From NCBI GenBank assembly GCA_005406025.1, contig BGZK01001457.1:62001-126000 (forward strand): 64,000 nucleotides of DNA. The letters are read 5' to 3'. A model generated the notes under the pieces. The model worked only from the letters and a program-made list of their open reading frames with translations. It was not told the DNA's origin and ran no database searches. Source of the DNA: Eumeta japonica (taxonomy: Eukaryota; Arthropoda; Insecta; Lepidoptera; Psychidae). The translations under genes and the position numbers were made by a program. Below are positions 1-14,000 of the stretch, piece after piece (positions within the stretch are counted from its first letter, which is position 1; the number at the start of each line of letters is the position of its first letter).

Positions 1-942
1 TCTATATCCCGACACACATTAGTCAGTGATAATAATTTTCAGACAATTATTGTCACGTCGGAACACAATTTCGAATTTAATATGTACTTCGGAAAATGAA
101 TAGTTTTTTGAAACTGAAATTGCATTGAATCTTAAAATTATTTGGTGCTGTATATTGGCTAGATTTATAGACGCACAGAAGCATTGAACGGCTAATATGA
201 AATGGTCTTTCATTGAAAAGAACTCATTAAACAAAAATCGATACCTTAACATGTGCAAAAATCACTATCTGTCTTTTTGTTACTTTTTCATACTAGAGCC
301 GCTAAACCGATTTTAGTGAAATTTCTCATCAATTTAAATTCAACATAATGTCAATCTTTATCTATCTTTACGCCTTTTTATTCGATAATGATGTAACCAA
401 TTTAGACGAAATATATTATTATAACTCATCGTCGTAGAAAATATAGTTTAACTTCGGTATGACTGTCTGTTAATTGTTTGCATTTCTTTTTGTAACTAGA
501 CAATTTGAAAGTTATTATTTAATTTCATTTAGTGGGCCGTTCGTTTCCTTGAGAGAGAACGGGGACAGATTGAGAGGGAGAAAGGAAACGTAAAAAAAAG
601 ATAAAAGAGTAAGAGAGAAGGTTATCAAGAGTAATAGGCAGAGCAAGCAAGAGAGCGAATGGGAAAAAGAGAAAGTTGAAATCAGGAATAGGATCCAGAT
701 TGAGTTTATCTTTGGTGCATGCATTTTAAAAAAGATCAATTCCACAATAAATATTCTTTATCCACGTATGCAGATTGCGTGAAAAAAAGATACTTAGTAA
801 AAAAGAACAATTGTATAGGATTATTAGAAAATATGAAGGGTAAATTAAAAGGTTGTTCAATATTTCTTTTACGGTCGGTGATACCACGTCTTTTTATATT
901 TGGTTTTTACATAGTAGTACATTTTTTACTCTTTATAGTAGT

Positions 943-989
943 CTATATCTGTCTGTGTATGTATATAGTAGTTATACAGACAGATATAG
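943..989. repeat. Inverted repeat, 14-bp arms
   Basis: CTATATCTGTCTGT at 943-956 and its exact reverse complement at 976-989, with a 19-base spacer. Upstream of the gene. Confidence 0.85.
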
Positions 990-1589
990 GTCTGTTTCAA
1001 ATTACTGCTGTCCTATTTTTTTCCTATCGTCATTCTGATTCTGGTTACTCGTCCCTGATTCTATTGTTTCGCATTTTACTTATTTTCAACTTATTTGATC
1101 GGCTATATGCATTTTATTTTAACAGTCATCCATTGACAATGTGTTGTTTTTTTTTCACCTTTTATTATTTCGTAAGTCTTCCATTGTATTTCTGTTTCTA
1201 TAGCTCTTCTTTAACTTTCTATGCTAACTTCATGAAGTTGACCTTGAGCTGTATCTTTCTCTTTTAACCACAGCCTACCTTTAATTCTCACAATTCAAAT
1301 CAGATTCTTATCATGTTTTCTTACACCCGATGTACAATGTGATATAAAAATTAAGTCATGGTAAGAAAGATTGCCGCCGCACGCTATCAGTTAACGTAAT
1401 TTTAAAGCCATATTGATACCGATTGAATCGTTTTAAAATTGCAGAATTGGTCTGCTGGTCTTTGATCTAACTCCTTTTTGTAAAGAACTTAAGAAATCTG
1501 TTTTTCATGTTTATTAAATATGTGTATATTAATCGCATTCTAATGATATGTACAAAAACTGTTTCGTTTCACGAATTGTTTTCGCACTC

Positions 1590-1720
1590 TGCCCCTACGG
1601 TTTTATGCAGACGGCGTACGCGCATGTGCGCGAGACAACGGACGCCGGCCGCAGTTGGCGGCGCCTGCACATTGTTGCGGACGTGTTTTCGTATCGATCG
1701 GAAAGCGAATGAACAAAGTG
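1590..1720 (+). promoter_or_regulatory. GC/CpG-rich patch upstream of the start codon
   Basis: A CpG-dense stretch (acggcgtacgcgcatgtgcg and onward) about 300-400 bases before the ATG in otherwise AT-rich DNA. It could mark the promoter or a 5' untranslated exon. No clear TATA box was assigned. Note a tcattcag|gttcgcg acceptor-like site near 1937, so the ATG exon may have its own upstream leader exon. Confidence 0.3.
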
Positions 1721-1997
1721 TTCTCATAACAAAAAACATTTCAGTTTAACATTAACGAAAACAAACACAAGGAAATTAATATTAAATGCATCGTTATCTA
1801 CTAACATATCATTAACTAAAAAGTGTAATGTGTCATTAATATGTATAATGTAATAATATTGAAAGTATAATGTACTTGCTGTGGTAATTTGTAAAAAAAA
1901 ATGTACTTATTAAAGGAAAATTATCTCATTCAGGTTCGCGTATTAAAATAAAATCGCTTTATTGACTGAGAAAACTGTGACTGCGTTCCATGACAGT

Positions 1998-2092
1998 ATG
2001 AAATCAAAAATGAAGTGCTTCTACGTAATATCGTTCGTCTTAGTGAGCTGTTTCGCAGAAAGGGTGGCCGACATCAATCAGAACATCCTGCG
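1998..2092 (+). CDS. Exon 1: signal peptide
   Basis: The ATG at 1998 opens MKSKMKCFYVISFVLVSCFA, a basic start, hydrophobic core and small residues before a likely cleavage after CFA. A second in-frame ATG at 2010 would also give a signal peptide. The exon ends in phase 2 at CG|gtttgt and joins 4280 in frame. It is short and isolated, so the start is supported by the signal peptide and phase fit rather than by length. Confidence 0.7.
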
Positions 2093-5000
2093 GTTTGTAT
2101 TTTTTATTTCTAAATATCATTACTACGGCAATTAACTGCGATCAGTTTTCCTAATTTTCCCATTTTTATGACAAATACTCCTACTTCATCACGAACTATG
2201 TCTACCCGCTAATAAAAGTCCTGTGTTATAAAATTAATAATCAAAACTAAATTAATATCGTATTACATACGAGTTAGACATAAAATAAAGACATACATAT
2301 CCAAATACCTACATTTGATGAAAAGATTGCTACATAGCATGTACTGAAACATAGATTAATATGAATGTACTGAATATTCGAAAATTCGTCCACTTTCAAA
2401 TTTATGACAGATAATTCTCATCGAATAGAATCACTTTTTATATTAATACCGCATTTAATACAACACATTTTTTTTTTTAATTAATCTTCGTATACCATTT
2501 ATTCATAACATATACACCATGGGTAATGAAAACAAAGTGTTGAAGAACTGTCCATGACAACTGTCCGAAAGAGGACGTATTTTCGAAAACCCAGTATAGT
2601 CAAACCATAACTCACGGTAAATGGCGTGCAATTAAAGTATTGCGTTAGTTGTACACACCTATTTGCTTTTATTACAGAAGTCTTCGTTAAAATATAATCA
2701 AATAAATCTAAAACGCAGTAAATATATAGGCATATATATTGCTATATTACTAATGTTGCCAACTTGCTTACATATTACATTGTAATTCTAACAATATCAT
2801 CTCCCCGAATTTCAATTTTCTGACGGCTCTATGTTGCTGAATTTCAGCTACATAAATTCCCAAGTCCATTTTATAACAACCCCATTTGATCACTTATTGG
2901 GGTAGTTTTGAAAAGTTAAAAAAGTAGGTGTTAAATTATTATTATTTTTGATAGAGAATATAATTATACTGAGAGTTTGGAATCGATAAATTAAAAAGAA
3001 ATAGTTCTCCATATAAACTTGCAACCCCTTTTTAAAGGCAGTTTTAAAAAAGTAGTAACTACGTTTTTTATTACTCTTAATGAGTAGTCATTTACTGTGA
3101 GCTTGAAAACGCTCCTACCAAAAATAACGAAGTTTCATATAAATTTCCAACCCCCATTTTACACCCTTAGGGGTGGAATTTTAAAAAATCCTTCCTTAGT
3201 GCACACTTACCTCATCTAAGGAACATTTTTGCAAAAATTCATGCTTCTAGACCCAGCGGTTTCAGCTGCGCGTTGAACGATCAGCCAGTGAATCAGTCTG
3301 CCAGTTTCTTGTTTTATAGATATAGATTGAATTAGGAGCAATGCTATCTTCAAAAAAGTAAATGCTATAAGTATATAAAAATGTATTATTAAACGGTTAG
3401 CAGCTTAACAATCTAAGAATATGTATAAAAAAATTGCTCAATGTGGGCTACAAATGGTACAAATAATTTAATTACATTTACAAATATAAAAACGATCAGT
3501 AGAAATGATGAAATAGGAGAAGTACAAACGCTTTACACGCTCAGTAACAACAAAAACCGCGGGTTGACTTCAGAGCCCCCTAATGACCACCATAATAATA
3601 GGTTTTAGTCGTTGTTTTTGCTCGGCTCACGGAAAAAAAAGGACATGACTAGCTTCTCCGCCAGCCGGATTCCCACGGAGTAACTCGGGCGAATTGCGAA
3701 AGAAATTGAATAAGGTCATAATTTCTACTCCCAAATGACAGAATTTTTAAGAATTTTGACTGAGCTGAAAATGGCTACAAAAGTACGCACATGTGTATTA
3801 CAATGATGTACTTGTATTTTTACCAATAATAATTAACGATAACGCTTAGGACAAGCGGGTAGTAAATTAAACGTACTTACTACAATGATTTATTTATGTA
3901 GTGATATGTTTTTCGGGTTTTCTATAAACTGTATCCCCTAAGTTAACCCATAAGTGGAACATTGCCAAACAAATTTTCTTAAGAAATTCTAGAGGAATTT
4001 AAAACGGTTACCCTCTCGTCACCAGCTTTATTGGGTAGACCAAAGGTATTTAAAAAAAAAATTATTTGAAAAAATACTTGAAGAAAGCCTTTGAAAATCA
4101 GTGTCGTAGTCCAAAACATGGAATATTTTGAATTACGAAAAAAACGTGTAAAACATTAAACTACCAATGCTATTGATTCCCTTTAATTTATCAAAGAGCT
4201 CCTAATAATGTTATATTTTTTATCGTTAATAAAGGAAAACAGATGACTTTATTTTTCTAATTCCCACATTTCGTCACAGGAGATCACAGTGCGATGATCA
4301 TCAACACGTGTTCCTGACACCGGGAGTCTTGGCTGGCGGTTCCAGTAACCGCGCCTGCATCTCCAGGCTCGGGAACAGCGTCGTCGGAACTGCACATCTC
4401 GTCCTCACCTTGGAGTCCAATGGGAACACGATAGCGAGAGCATCGAGAGATCTCGCGCCGGGTAAGTTAAATACGTATTACGTCCGCGCGGCGCCACCTG
4501 CGTAGACATGAGTAGAGTATCGTCACCTTTCACGTCGACCGCTGTCGACCGTGATCCCAGTCCCGATCTCGCTCTCAGAAGATTTTTTTCCGCCAACATC
4601 AACTCACCCGTGATAGATTTACAGCCAGTACGTTAAGTTTTTATTATTGCACGGAATATATGTTTTCATCGTTCTACATACACTTTTATTCGTTTAATTA
4701 TTTTTCTGCAAACTTTGTGTAGTTTTGATATTGCTAGAATTTCGTCATAAACGGTGATGAATGGAGACAAAAAAAAATTTTCCTGTATGGGACGATGTTC
4801 CTTTATCACACATTCAGTTGTTCAAAATATTTTCCATATTCTATTTTTTGTATTGCAAACGTATTTAGTTTTCTTAACATTTATTTCATTGACAGTTATT
4901 ATTGTTGCTTGGAAGAATTTAGTTGTCTTCTACTTTCACTATTCTTTTTAATTAGACAACGGATGCACTGAGTTAAATAAATGTGGATAAAATTAAAATT

Positions 5001-8000
5001 ATTATTATTGTAAAAAAAAAGGTCCAGAACATTTTTCACAATTAAAATAAGAAGTATGAAACAATTTTCTGAATATATGTTACAGCATCGATCACTCGGA
5101 AATTTCTATATTTATTATTAAATGATACATAGGCCATACGTAATAATGTCGACCATATATATCACAGATAACAATTACATACAATTTATTGCAGTGTCTC
5201 AAAATCAATCAGCATTGATTGAATTAATGAAATGAATACGTGCCCGGCCTGATTTGATAATATGGCACGACAACGGCGACACCTTTTGTTGCATGTACTC
5301 ATGTGTGGACAAAACAAGCCAGGGCCAGTCGCGTTAGTTGTGTGGACAAAATAGTCATCAAATATTCTGTCGTATCGACTAGGGAAGATTGGTTTTGTGA
5401 TAAAAGTATGTTTATTTAAAACTTACACTTCTCTAATCTACTTTAGATTAAAACGATGAGAGTGAAACATCGGAACGTCACGAAATATGCGCTAACATTC
5501 GATAGTAGTTTTAACAGTATGAAGTTAGTCACTGAATGAAGCGAGAGAATTGTACAGGTATATAGAATAAGTGAAGAAATATAAACTATTGCCTAAATCC
5601 CAGAAGGATAGGCTGAGACTATAAATTTCCACATGGTACGGATTTTTACACATCTCTCTTTCCCCACCGACATACATCAAACTTTTCATGTAAGCTTGTC
5701 TATTTCGCTTGCTTAAAATTTAGCCCTTCTTTATACATAGAGTATATAGGATGTATGTGGCATATATACTTCATCAGACTTAACAGACTGCAAATATACA
5801 TACAAGGATAGACAGCAGGTGGAACCGAATGCATACTAACCGTTTTAATACGTAGTCTTTTATTAAACGTATTAAAACGTATATATTATAATATGTGCAT
5901 ACATGTTATAAACAGAAGTGATTAATATTTAGTAAATCTTGTTAAACATAGAGTTTAATCTTATTTTACAATGAAAATACTTTTCTATCACTAAATATTC
6001 TAAGAATTTGTGTGGAAGTTTCTTTAGATTAGAATAACTTCATTTAGTTACAAAGTTACGATTTTTTATAATTTTTTATTTTATAGTTCTGCTAACTATT
6101 AGTAATATTACAAAAATATAAGAAAACTGATTAAAATTATATTCTGATAATGTAACTGATATTTGACTATTTTGATAATAATTCACATTTTATAATTGGC
6201 AAAGTTGAAACGAAACGACGTAGGTCTAATTAAAAGTTTTGATTTATAAGACAAATCGCCTAAAGGATTTGGGCCTATAGCGGGATTTATGGTTTCGTAT
6301 TTGTAGATTTATTTCAACCACGCCTAAGTATTACTTCTAAAGTGTGTACATAAGCTGTTGTATAAAATTTTAATCGCCCCACTGTTAAAAGCCACACCCT
6401 CCGCGCTGGTCAACGTGTGTCAGGAGATGCTAACGTACACTCAAAATCATGGAGCTAAAGGTTTGATTTCACTTAATTTAAAAAGTTGAATTCGTCTGCG
6501 GTTAGAACGGAACTTAGTACCTTCTGGTTCTAGGGCTACGATCTTGACCACTGAGCCATCATGCTATAGATACCACACATTTTTTTTCTTGTTCTCCCTG
6601 CATTCTTTCTAATATATAATGATTATTACTTCAATTTAGTTATTGAAATAATAATTATATTATTATTCAGGTTATGAAACTTAATTTATAATACGTTATT
6701 AAAATGAAAATCATTTCGCGACAGAACGGGTATTTAGTTCAAAAATGTAAGAATTATAAAAAAACAGGTAAACGTTCTCTGGTGTCCGTCCATCTGTCCA
6801 TCGGTTACAGAACTTTCTCGAAAACATTGTAACCAGACGTGTTCGGGTCATAGAAGCAAATAAGCTGAGTTGTAGGTAACAGTCAGGCCTTTACACACGC
6901 CCTAAATGATAAATAAAACTCGTAAAAAATTGTTATTAAATTGTGTTTTATTGACGTGACAACGTCTTAAATTAGGTTGCGGCTGGGAGTCACTTATGAA
7001 AAAGTAACGCTCGGTAACGTAACGATGAGTCACCGAACGAGAGAGGCCCGCCGAATGCCTTGCGTCTCTCTCCCACTCAACTATGATCGGTCTGCCGCGC
7101 GCAGCACTAGAGAATTAGTGCATAGCTTGCAAATGTATTGCAAGTTATTGTATGTATATTTGTATATAAATACGTATGTATGTGTAAAGGTAAAAATAAA
7201 ATTTTGTTAATATGAAATTCAGTGCGAGATTCTTTGTATAAATTAATGTTTTAAATATAATTCTTTGTATAAATAAATGTTTTAAATTGTTACTATTATT
7301 TCATCCTTCTTCCTACTATACGAATGAATATTCACATTAAAATGATTTTACCATTCAAAGTCGTTGTCACGTAAAACTTTCGCCCGTATACCGACTTTAC
7401 AGGCAACCAAATTTTTTTATATAATAGTGTTTTTGAGAACTAACCATCTATTAGTCTTTTTGAGCATTAACTTGCATAAGAGACAAAAGTGACAATCCAC
7501 ACATTTCACTGCAGGCGACACGGCAGGCTGCGCTTGCGCCGTGTCGCGCTTATCTTCCACACGAAGCCATCGTATTGACAGTGTAGGATAGAGCAAAAGT
7601 GTATCTGTATGCGTGAAAATGTATACGCATGTATAGATTTTGTGGGCAGAGTTTTTTTCCGTTGGATTCCTCCCCATTCCATTGTTATCGTAATTACAAA
7701 GAGCTTTTTCGCCACTTTTCAATATATATTTTTAATTATTTTTGTTAGGACATGTGACTGGCTGTTTTACGAGACTATTTAGTAAATTTACTGTCAAAAT
7801 TACCTGTGCTGGAAAAATGCTTTTAAATAAATTAAAATTTGCCTCTTTTTCGACATTTTCTTTTGAGGAAATTATTAAATTGATTGTCAACGGAAAAGAA
7901 TTTGAATTCTTTTTTATTAATACGTTTTCAGCAATATTCTCTAAGACAGATATTTCGTATGAAATATTACTGTGCCCGAAAAATTAGAGTTTTCTTTAAA

Positions 8001-11000
8001 TAATTAAAGGAAAACTTATGTCGAACTGTACAGGATTAAGTTTGATATTAACTACAATTGTTTTGAAATCCAATTGCGAACGACTTAAAAGAAAAACAAT
8101 ATCGGCAATATTCAACAGTGTTACAAGCGCATGTTATGCGAGATTATAAACAATGTTTTGAATAAGTATCGTTGAAACTATAAAAAATTATAAGGCTTGA
8201 AATTTATTGATATATTCGCTTATGAAAACTTTCTTCCTATTGTATGAATTTTCCAGAAACGTATGTCGTATAGCAAGGGCCAGGTAGGGCAGTAAGTAAT
8301 ATTTTGGGCCAACAGCTGAGACAATGCTAACTAAAACTGATAAGTTTTTTTTTAATTTGCATAGAACGTCTGAGATCTTTGTGTACGCGGCTGTTTATAA
8401 CATGGATATTTGCAATATTGACATAACGTTTGATTTCCATAACCCCGTAAGTATATTAGTAATTAATTACTAGAAATCAAAAATTGAAATAGGGGTTGGT
8501 TCGGTCAAAGGAAGAGTAGTTTTTAAAGAATGTATTGCGTGACGTACAGTACTTTCAAATGATGAGTCGTTCGGTTGCCTTACACGTATGTTTGAACTTC
8601 AAATGTGGTGATAATATATGGCAACCATCTTAAATGAAATTTGATTTGTTATAGCCATTTATAACAAATCAAATTTCATTATTGTTTATTTCATTAAAGT
8701 AAGTAACAATTTAATTGTACAGGCAGATTAATTATCTACAGCATAATCTTCCATTTAAACATTGCCCCATTATAATAGCAGATGAGTGATGAGTGAATAT
8801 TTTCCTAAAGTCGAATCTTAACAATGATTACCACAAAATAGTCAAAATTAGCCCAAACATCATCATTAGTCTTTAATATTGTAGATCCAAGATCGTCTAA
8901 GAAAAGCAATCGCGCGAGATTTTAGTAATTGGCGTAATTTGATTTTGGAAACCCGTTTTTAATCGTGAATATTTTGTCTAGTTCTCAACATTTGGCCTAG
9001 TTTAGATATTTTATTTAACGTTGCCACTGAATGTATATTTTTAAAGGAAAACTTTAATAGGATCTTCATTGATTTTTGAAATGAAACTTATGAAAATTGA
9101 ATGGGCTTGTATTCTATAGTTAAATGAAAAAAAAAATTAAAAATTCCTTTTTTCTGCGTTCTTAATGCCGACTAACAAAGTTACAACACGTTTAAACGAA
9201 ATGTGTAATTGCCGTTTATGAATCTCAGACTTTTACCTTTTAACAGTAGGTGCAATAGTAATGCACTTCTCAATAAATTACCAATTTGAATTTTAAACCT
9301 AGGTGTTTTGAACCGGCCACTGCAAACGTAAATGAAGTTTGGAGCAATGCAGCGGAGGCCGAGCGCTGCATGCATGCAACCCTTTGTCGAGGTTACTGCT
9401 TCATGAAATATATATGAAAATCTACACTTATATATAGTGCTGAAGGATTTGTTTGTTTGTTTATTTGTTTGAACGCGCTTACCTCTAGAACGACCCATCG
9501 AATTTGGAAAATTCTTTTTGCATTTGATACCCAATTCTTGACAAAGATTATAACTTGTCTGAAAGTTTTTCTTTTTTGTTTATTTCTTTGAACACGATAA
9601 TATTAGGAACTGCAAGTCAAATTTGATAACTTTTTTTTATATTTCATTACCTATTAATTTAGGAAGATTATATTACTCATTTAACTTAGAATCGTAACGT
9701 TACCATTACGCTACGACCTTTAGCAGTCGAGCTATCGTGGTTTTTGTCAAATAAGTTGACAGAAATTACCACTTTGACCGTCATCTTTGCGTGCACTGGC
9801 TAAATCGTTTCATACATATAACAGTAAATAGAAAAATGTAGGCTTTATGTAGAGAAATAAAATACCGCGTCATCATATATCAGTTATATTTAACAAATAA
9901 AAAGCGCTTTCATGTAACAAAAAATATATATTTCGATATAGTTAAAGTCCAGGGGACGGACGACAGACAAACCTGTCAGGTGCGGGGACAATATTCTGAC
10001 GCCGCTATATCTAAACTTTGACAAAGCTATAGAATTATAGGAAGCTGTAGAAGGTAAGTTATAGATTTGCGAGCGGAACCAGTTACGATACCATTTAAAA
10101 TTCAAATTCTGTATGAGTTACTAAAAGAATTTAATAAAAAAAGCACTATAATATAGAGTTTATAGGGCACGACCCCGCGTGAGCTGTTAAGTGTTAAATC
10201 GGCTAAAACATCCCGAAAACTAAGAAACTCCACGATATCTACCGTGTGCATTTCGACGGAGCAACTTTGATGAGGTCTCTTGAAAAAAATCGTTGTAGTT
10301 GTGATGAACGAAAAAAATAAGTCAAGTGCGAATCGGACTCACCCAAAAAGGGTACCTTGCCATGACTGATTTTTGTCATCTGTTGTTTTACTTGGGAGCA
10401 TACATTATAGTTATATTAGTTAGACGTTTTTACGTATTACTAACGTTGAGATCCAATAAAAAACAGTGAAAATTGTATGTTTCCTGTATGGGGACGCTCC
10501 TTCATTTTCTAAATTTACCTTATTTTCATTATTTTTAGTTATAGCGGCTGTTTTCTAAAAATTCAAAATGTTAACCCATTGCGATTTATGAGACACATCC
10601 TCCCGACGATGGACGGACACATTTGTGTACGGAGCCCTAAATATTTGACAACGTTATTTGGAACATCGAAGGCCGCGACTACTCCGTTGATACACAACAC
10701 GCTAAGATCGACAAACTCTCTAAAACCATGAAAATGATCCTTAAAAAAATTCCATTCCGACGAGCGCGGTCGTAAAAGCTCGCCGTCATGTACTTATGAT
10801 ATACCGAACCCTAAAACGTGTTAAAGGCGCACGCGGTGTCGACGGCCCTCGTTTTACGATGTTCGTCGTAATACGGAACCCGCGACAGATCGTCAGCGAA
10901 AACGTGAACAGCTTTTTGCTGATAAGCAACGAGGCTGATGCGGTGCGAGGAATTTGGAATGTTTAATGATCTACTGTGTTCAATGATCGGCAGTGTTGAT

Positions 11001-14000
11001 AAATTTTGAAAAACGTTTATCAAATACGTACTTGTATGCTCAGATAATTTTTATCATTAGACCGGCTTTCCGCCCGCCTCTTCCCGCGTCTGGACATAGG
11101 ATGTGGTTTTTCATCTTTTATATTGATCGATTTTAATATGTCAATCTCCATCTCGTTCCCTTTTCGATTATAAATTATGACCTTATGACGTTATGACCTT
11201 ATGACCTTATGACCGTATGACCTTATGACGTTATGACGTTATGACCTTATGACGTTATGACCCGGCACGTATTGTTCCTGATCTCGATCCTCCCACACTC
11301 AATTTTTGCTCCGGCCCCGAACTCATTTTTGAACTCAGCCGCAGTTATCGATTCCACTATCTCTGTCCCGCTTTAAATTGCCGCTGTCGATCATGATTCC
11401 GATTTGAACGAAGCCGAGGCAAATATTAGTATAGACGTAAAACGTAAAGCAAGTTACCTACTCGGTGATAGTACTAGTTTTCTATGAGGAAACATTGACA
11501 AATATATTACTAGCGCTTGGACGACCCGTCAGGCGCCAAAATATGAATCCTAAACGGCGGTTCCAAAACTTTAAATTGGCACTACATTGATTTACGTGGA
11601 GAACGAGCTGTTAGTTGGACAAACAAAAATGCCGACTTGCATTATAGAAGAGTGTATGAATTACATATTAAAAAATGCACAAAGGTAAGACCAAGTTCTT
11701 ACATCGAGTAGTTATGATTTTCGTGAGCTTCTTGCTATTCATTTTAAATTCAACTCAAATAAAATTTTAATTTTTGCACAGCTATACCTACAATACAACA
11801 AACAACGACTTAACTTTGTAACAGTGTACTCGCGTTTCATTTTTTCATTTTATTTTGAAATAAATATTTTTTAGTTTTAGACTTATCATTTTAAAATTGC
11901 TTAATAAATAATTGAAAAAATACTTTAATGTGATGTAGAATATAAATAAACATATATAACATTTAAATTGATCCTACTTATTTCTTAAGTAATGTAGAAT
12001 GGCATCGTATCGTATGTCTGAAATGTAAAAAATCATTTTCTGAAGCTAACAAAAGTACAGAAATATATTCCTCAGATTTTTCCAATGAAGATCATACTTA
12101 TTCTACGGTATACGGTGTCGATTCGTGGAAATTCATATTCACACTTCTGCTTATAAAATGCATTAACATGCAGCATACAAACCCTCGCTGACCCTCAAAT
12201 CGGTTTTTCCCTTTTAAATTCCTTTTCAATTAATAGAATATTGATTCGAGAGGATTGCCAGATATGTAAAACATTAGTAAGCAGTTAAAATATTAACACT
12301 TAGGTGTTCAATATCAGTCAATCCTCTTAATATTTAATTCGTTAGACGGGATCCATAGTGGAAGAAACTATTTGACGGTCAGTGTGGGGTTGCATGCTGG
12401 AGGTTAATGCATGTTGCAGGCAAGCGTCTGAAGATTATAGTATTACTGAATCTGAAAAACGGAAACTTAAAAAAGATGCAGTACCTCTCCTGTGTGCAGT
12501 ATCCACACCTGCATTATGTTCATCAATAATCCTTTTTGTAATACCTCTAAATACTATGTAATATTATTTGTATTTATGTGTTTTATTTAAAGTGCATACT
12601 ATAACTGAAACTAGCACGGGAAAATCCATAGACAATTCCATTTTAGGAAGGAATACTGATGTATGATGTAAATTAATGGGGTGAAGTAGACATTGATTTT
12701 CAATTTGACTCATAGATCACACCATATACTAATGCACAAGATCAAAAACTTAAAGAAGAAAAACGTGAAACTCATAAAAGAATATATTTTTTACAGAAAT
12801 GGAAATTTCTGATTTTCCAAAAATTATATGGAAATTAAAAATTATTGTAAAGAACTATTTATTACATACAGCAAAAAATATTAAAAATATAAATAATAAA
12901 TTAATTGAACCTGACTTTCATTTCAGTGTCAAAATAAATTGTACAAATCAAATCATTAGGAGCGCTGTAACAAAATTAACAATCAGTCAAGATCTGATTT
13001 TTTTATATTGATTATTAAAAACTGTTATTTATAGCCGGCATTCAATAAAATTTGTTTTATTTGAGTATTTACTTAAAAAAATGTAAATTATTTCGTTTAC
13101 GCTTATATTCCTTCCCGTCCGATTTTATCATTCAATATCTTCCCGCGAACATGTTCTTAGCTTCCATATCAAAGTAAGTAAAAAATTTTAAGGTGAAACC
13201 GATGTAGTTATTCGGTTCAATAATATAAATACGCGGACAAGGGCTGAGACAGACGCTATTAGGTACAATATAAACACACACGTGTTTGTTGTAAAATTGA
13301 GTAAAATTTTCAATTCAATCGACTGACTACTTTTCGAGTTTCGCGACCACAAACGTACAAAGTTTAAATTTATATATACAAGGATAAAAACGGAGATTTA
13401 ATAATTACTTTTTATGTTCTGTACTTAAGAAATATGTGATTGAGTCCCTGGCAAGTCTTTGACTATGTTTAAATATTTATCCATGATTATCTAAGATCTT
13501 CATCTGTTACATTGGAACTTATGGTTCAACTCAAGACAATGACATAAAAATTGAGAGTTGCCATGGCGATGGAACCTATGAATGTAAGGTCGATGTTTTG
13601 TTGAGCCGCACGACTCGTATATAAAAATCGTCGTAACCGTATCGCATCGGCAACGACACTCCGTGAGATCTCGTATTGTCGCGTTTAGCTGAGATCCGCC
13701 ACGCGTCGACGTGTGACACGTATCGCTCATCCTACGTTTGTTTTCGTGACGCAAAGCTTTCGAACATGCCGGCCTACAGATTGTCCGTCAATTACGGAAG
13801 ACAAGAAGACAGGAAGCCGGCCAGCGAAAATCGTATTCGACAGAAAAGTGTTTACCTCCGTTTCTCCCTCTTTGTACTAAATGCACGTGGAGGCAGACAG
13901 TGCAGGAGAAATCCTTGCACGTCACTCGAAAAAAGGGTTTATGTTGCTAATAAAACATATACAAGTGATTTATTTTATTTTACATCACTCACATGTATAC

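Larger units (their letters stand above)
1..1997. other. Upstream non-coding DNA
   Basis: AT-rich. A purine-rich run (about 550-690) and the hairpin at 943-989 are the only structures seen besides the GC-rich patch. Open frames here are low-complexity (for example 719-1267, rich in Phe, Tyr, Leu and Ser) and show no family resemblance. Confidence 0.6.

Noticed and set aside
719..1267. 182-codon open frame upstream of the gene
   Set aside because: Composition is almost all Phe, Leu, Ser, Tyr and Ile from T-rich DNA; no domain, no splice logic and no homology recognised.
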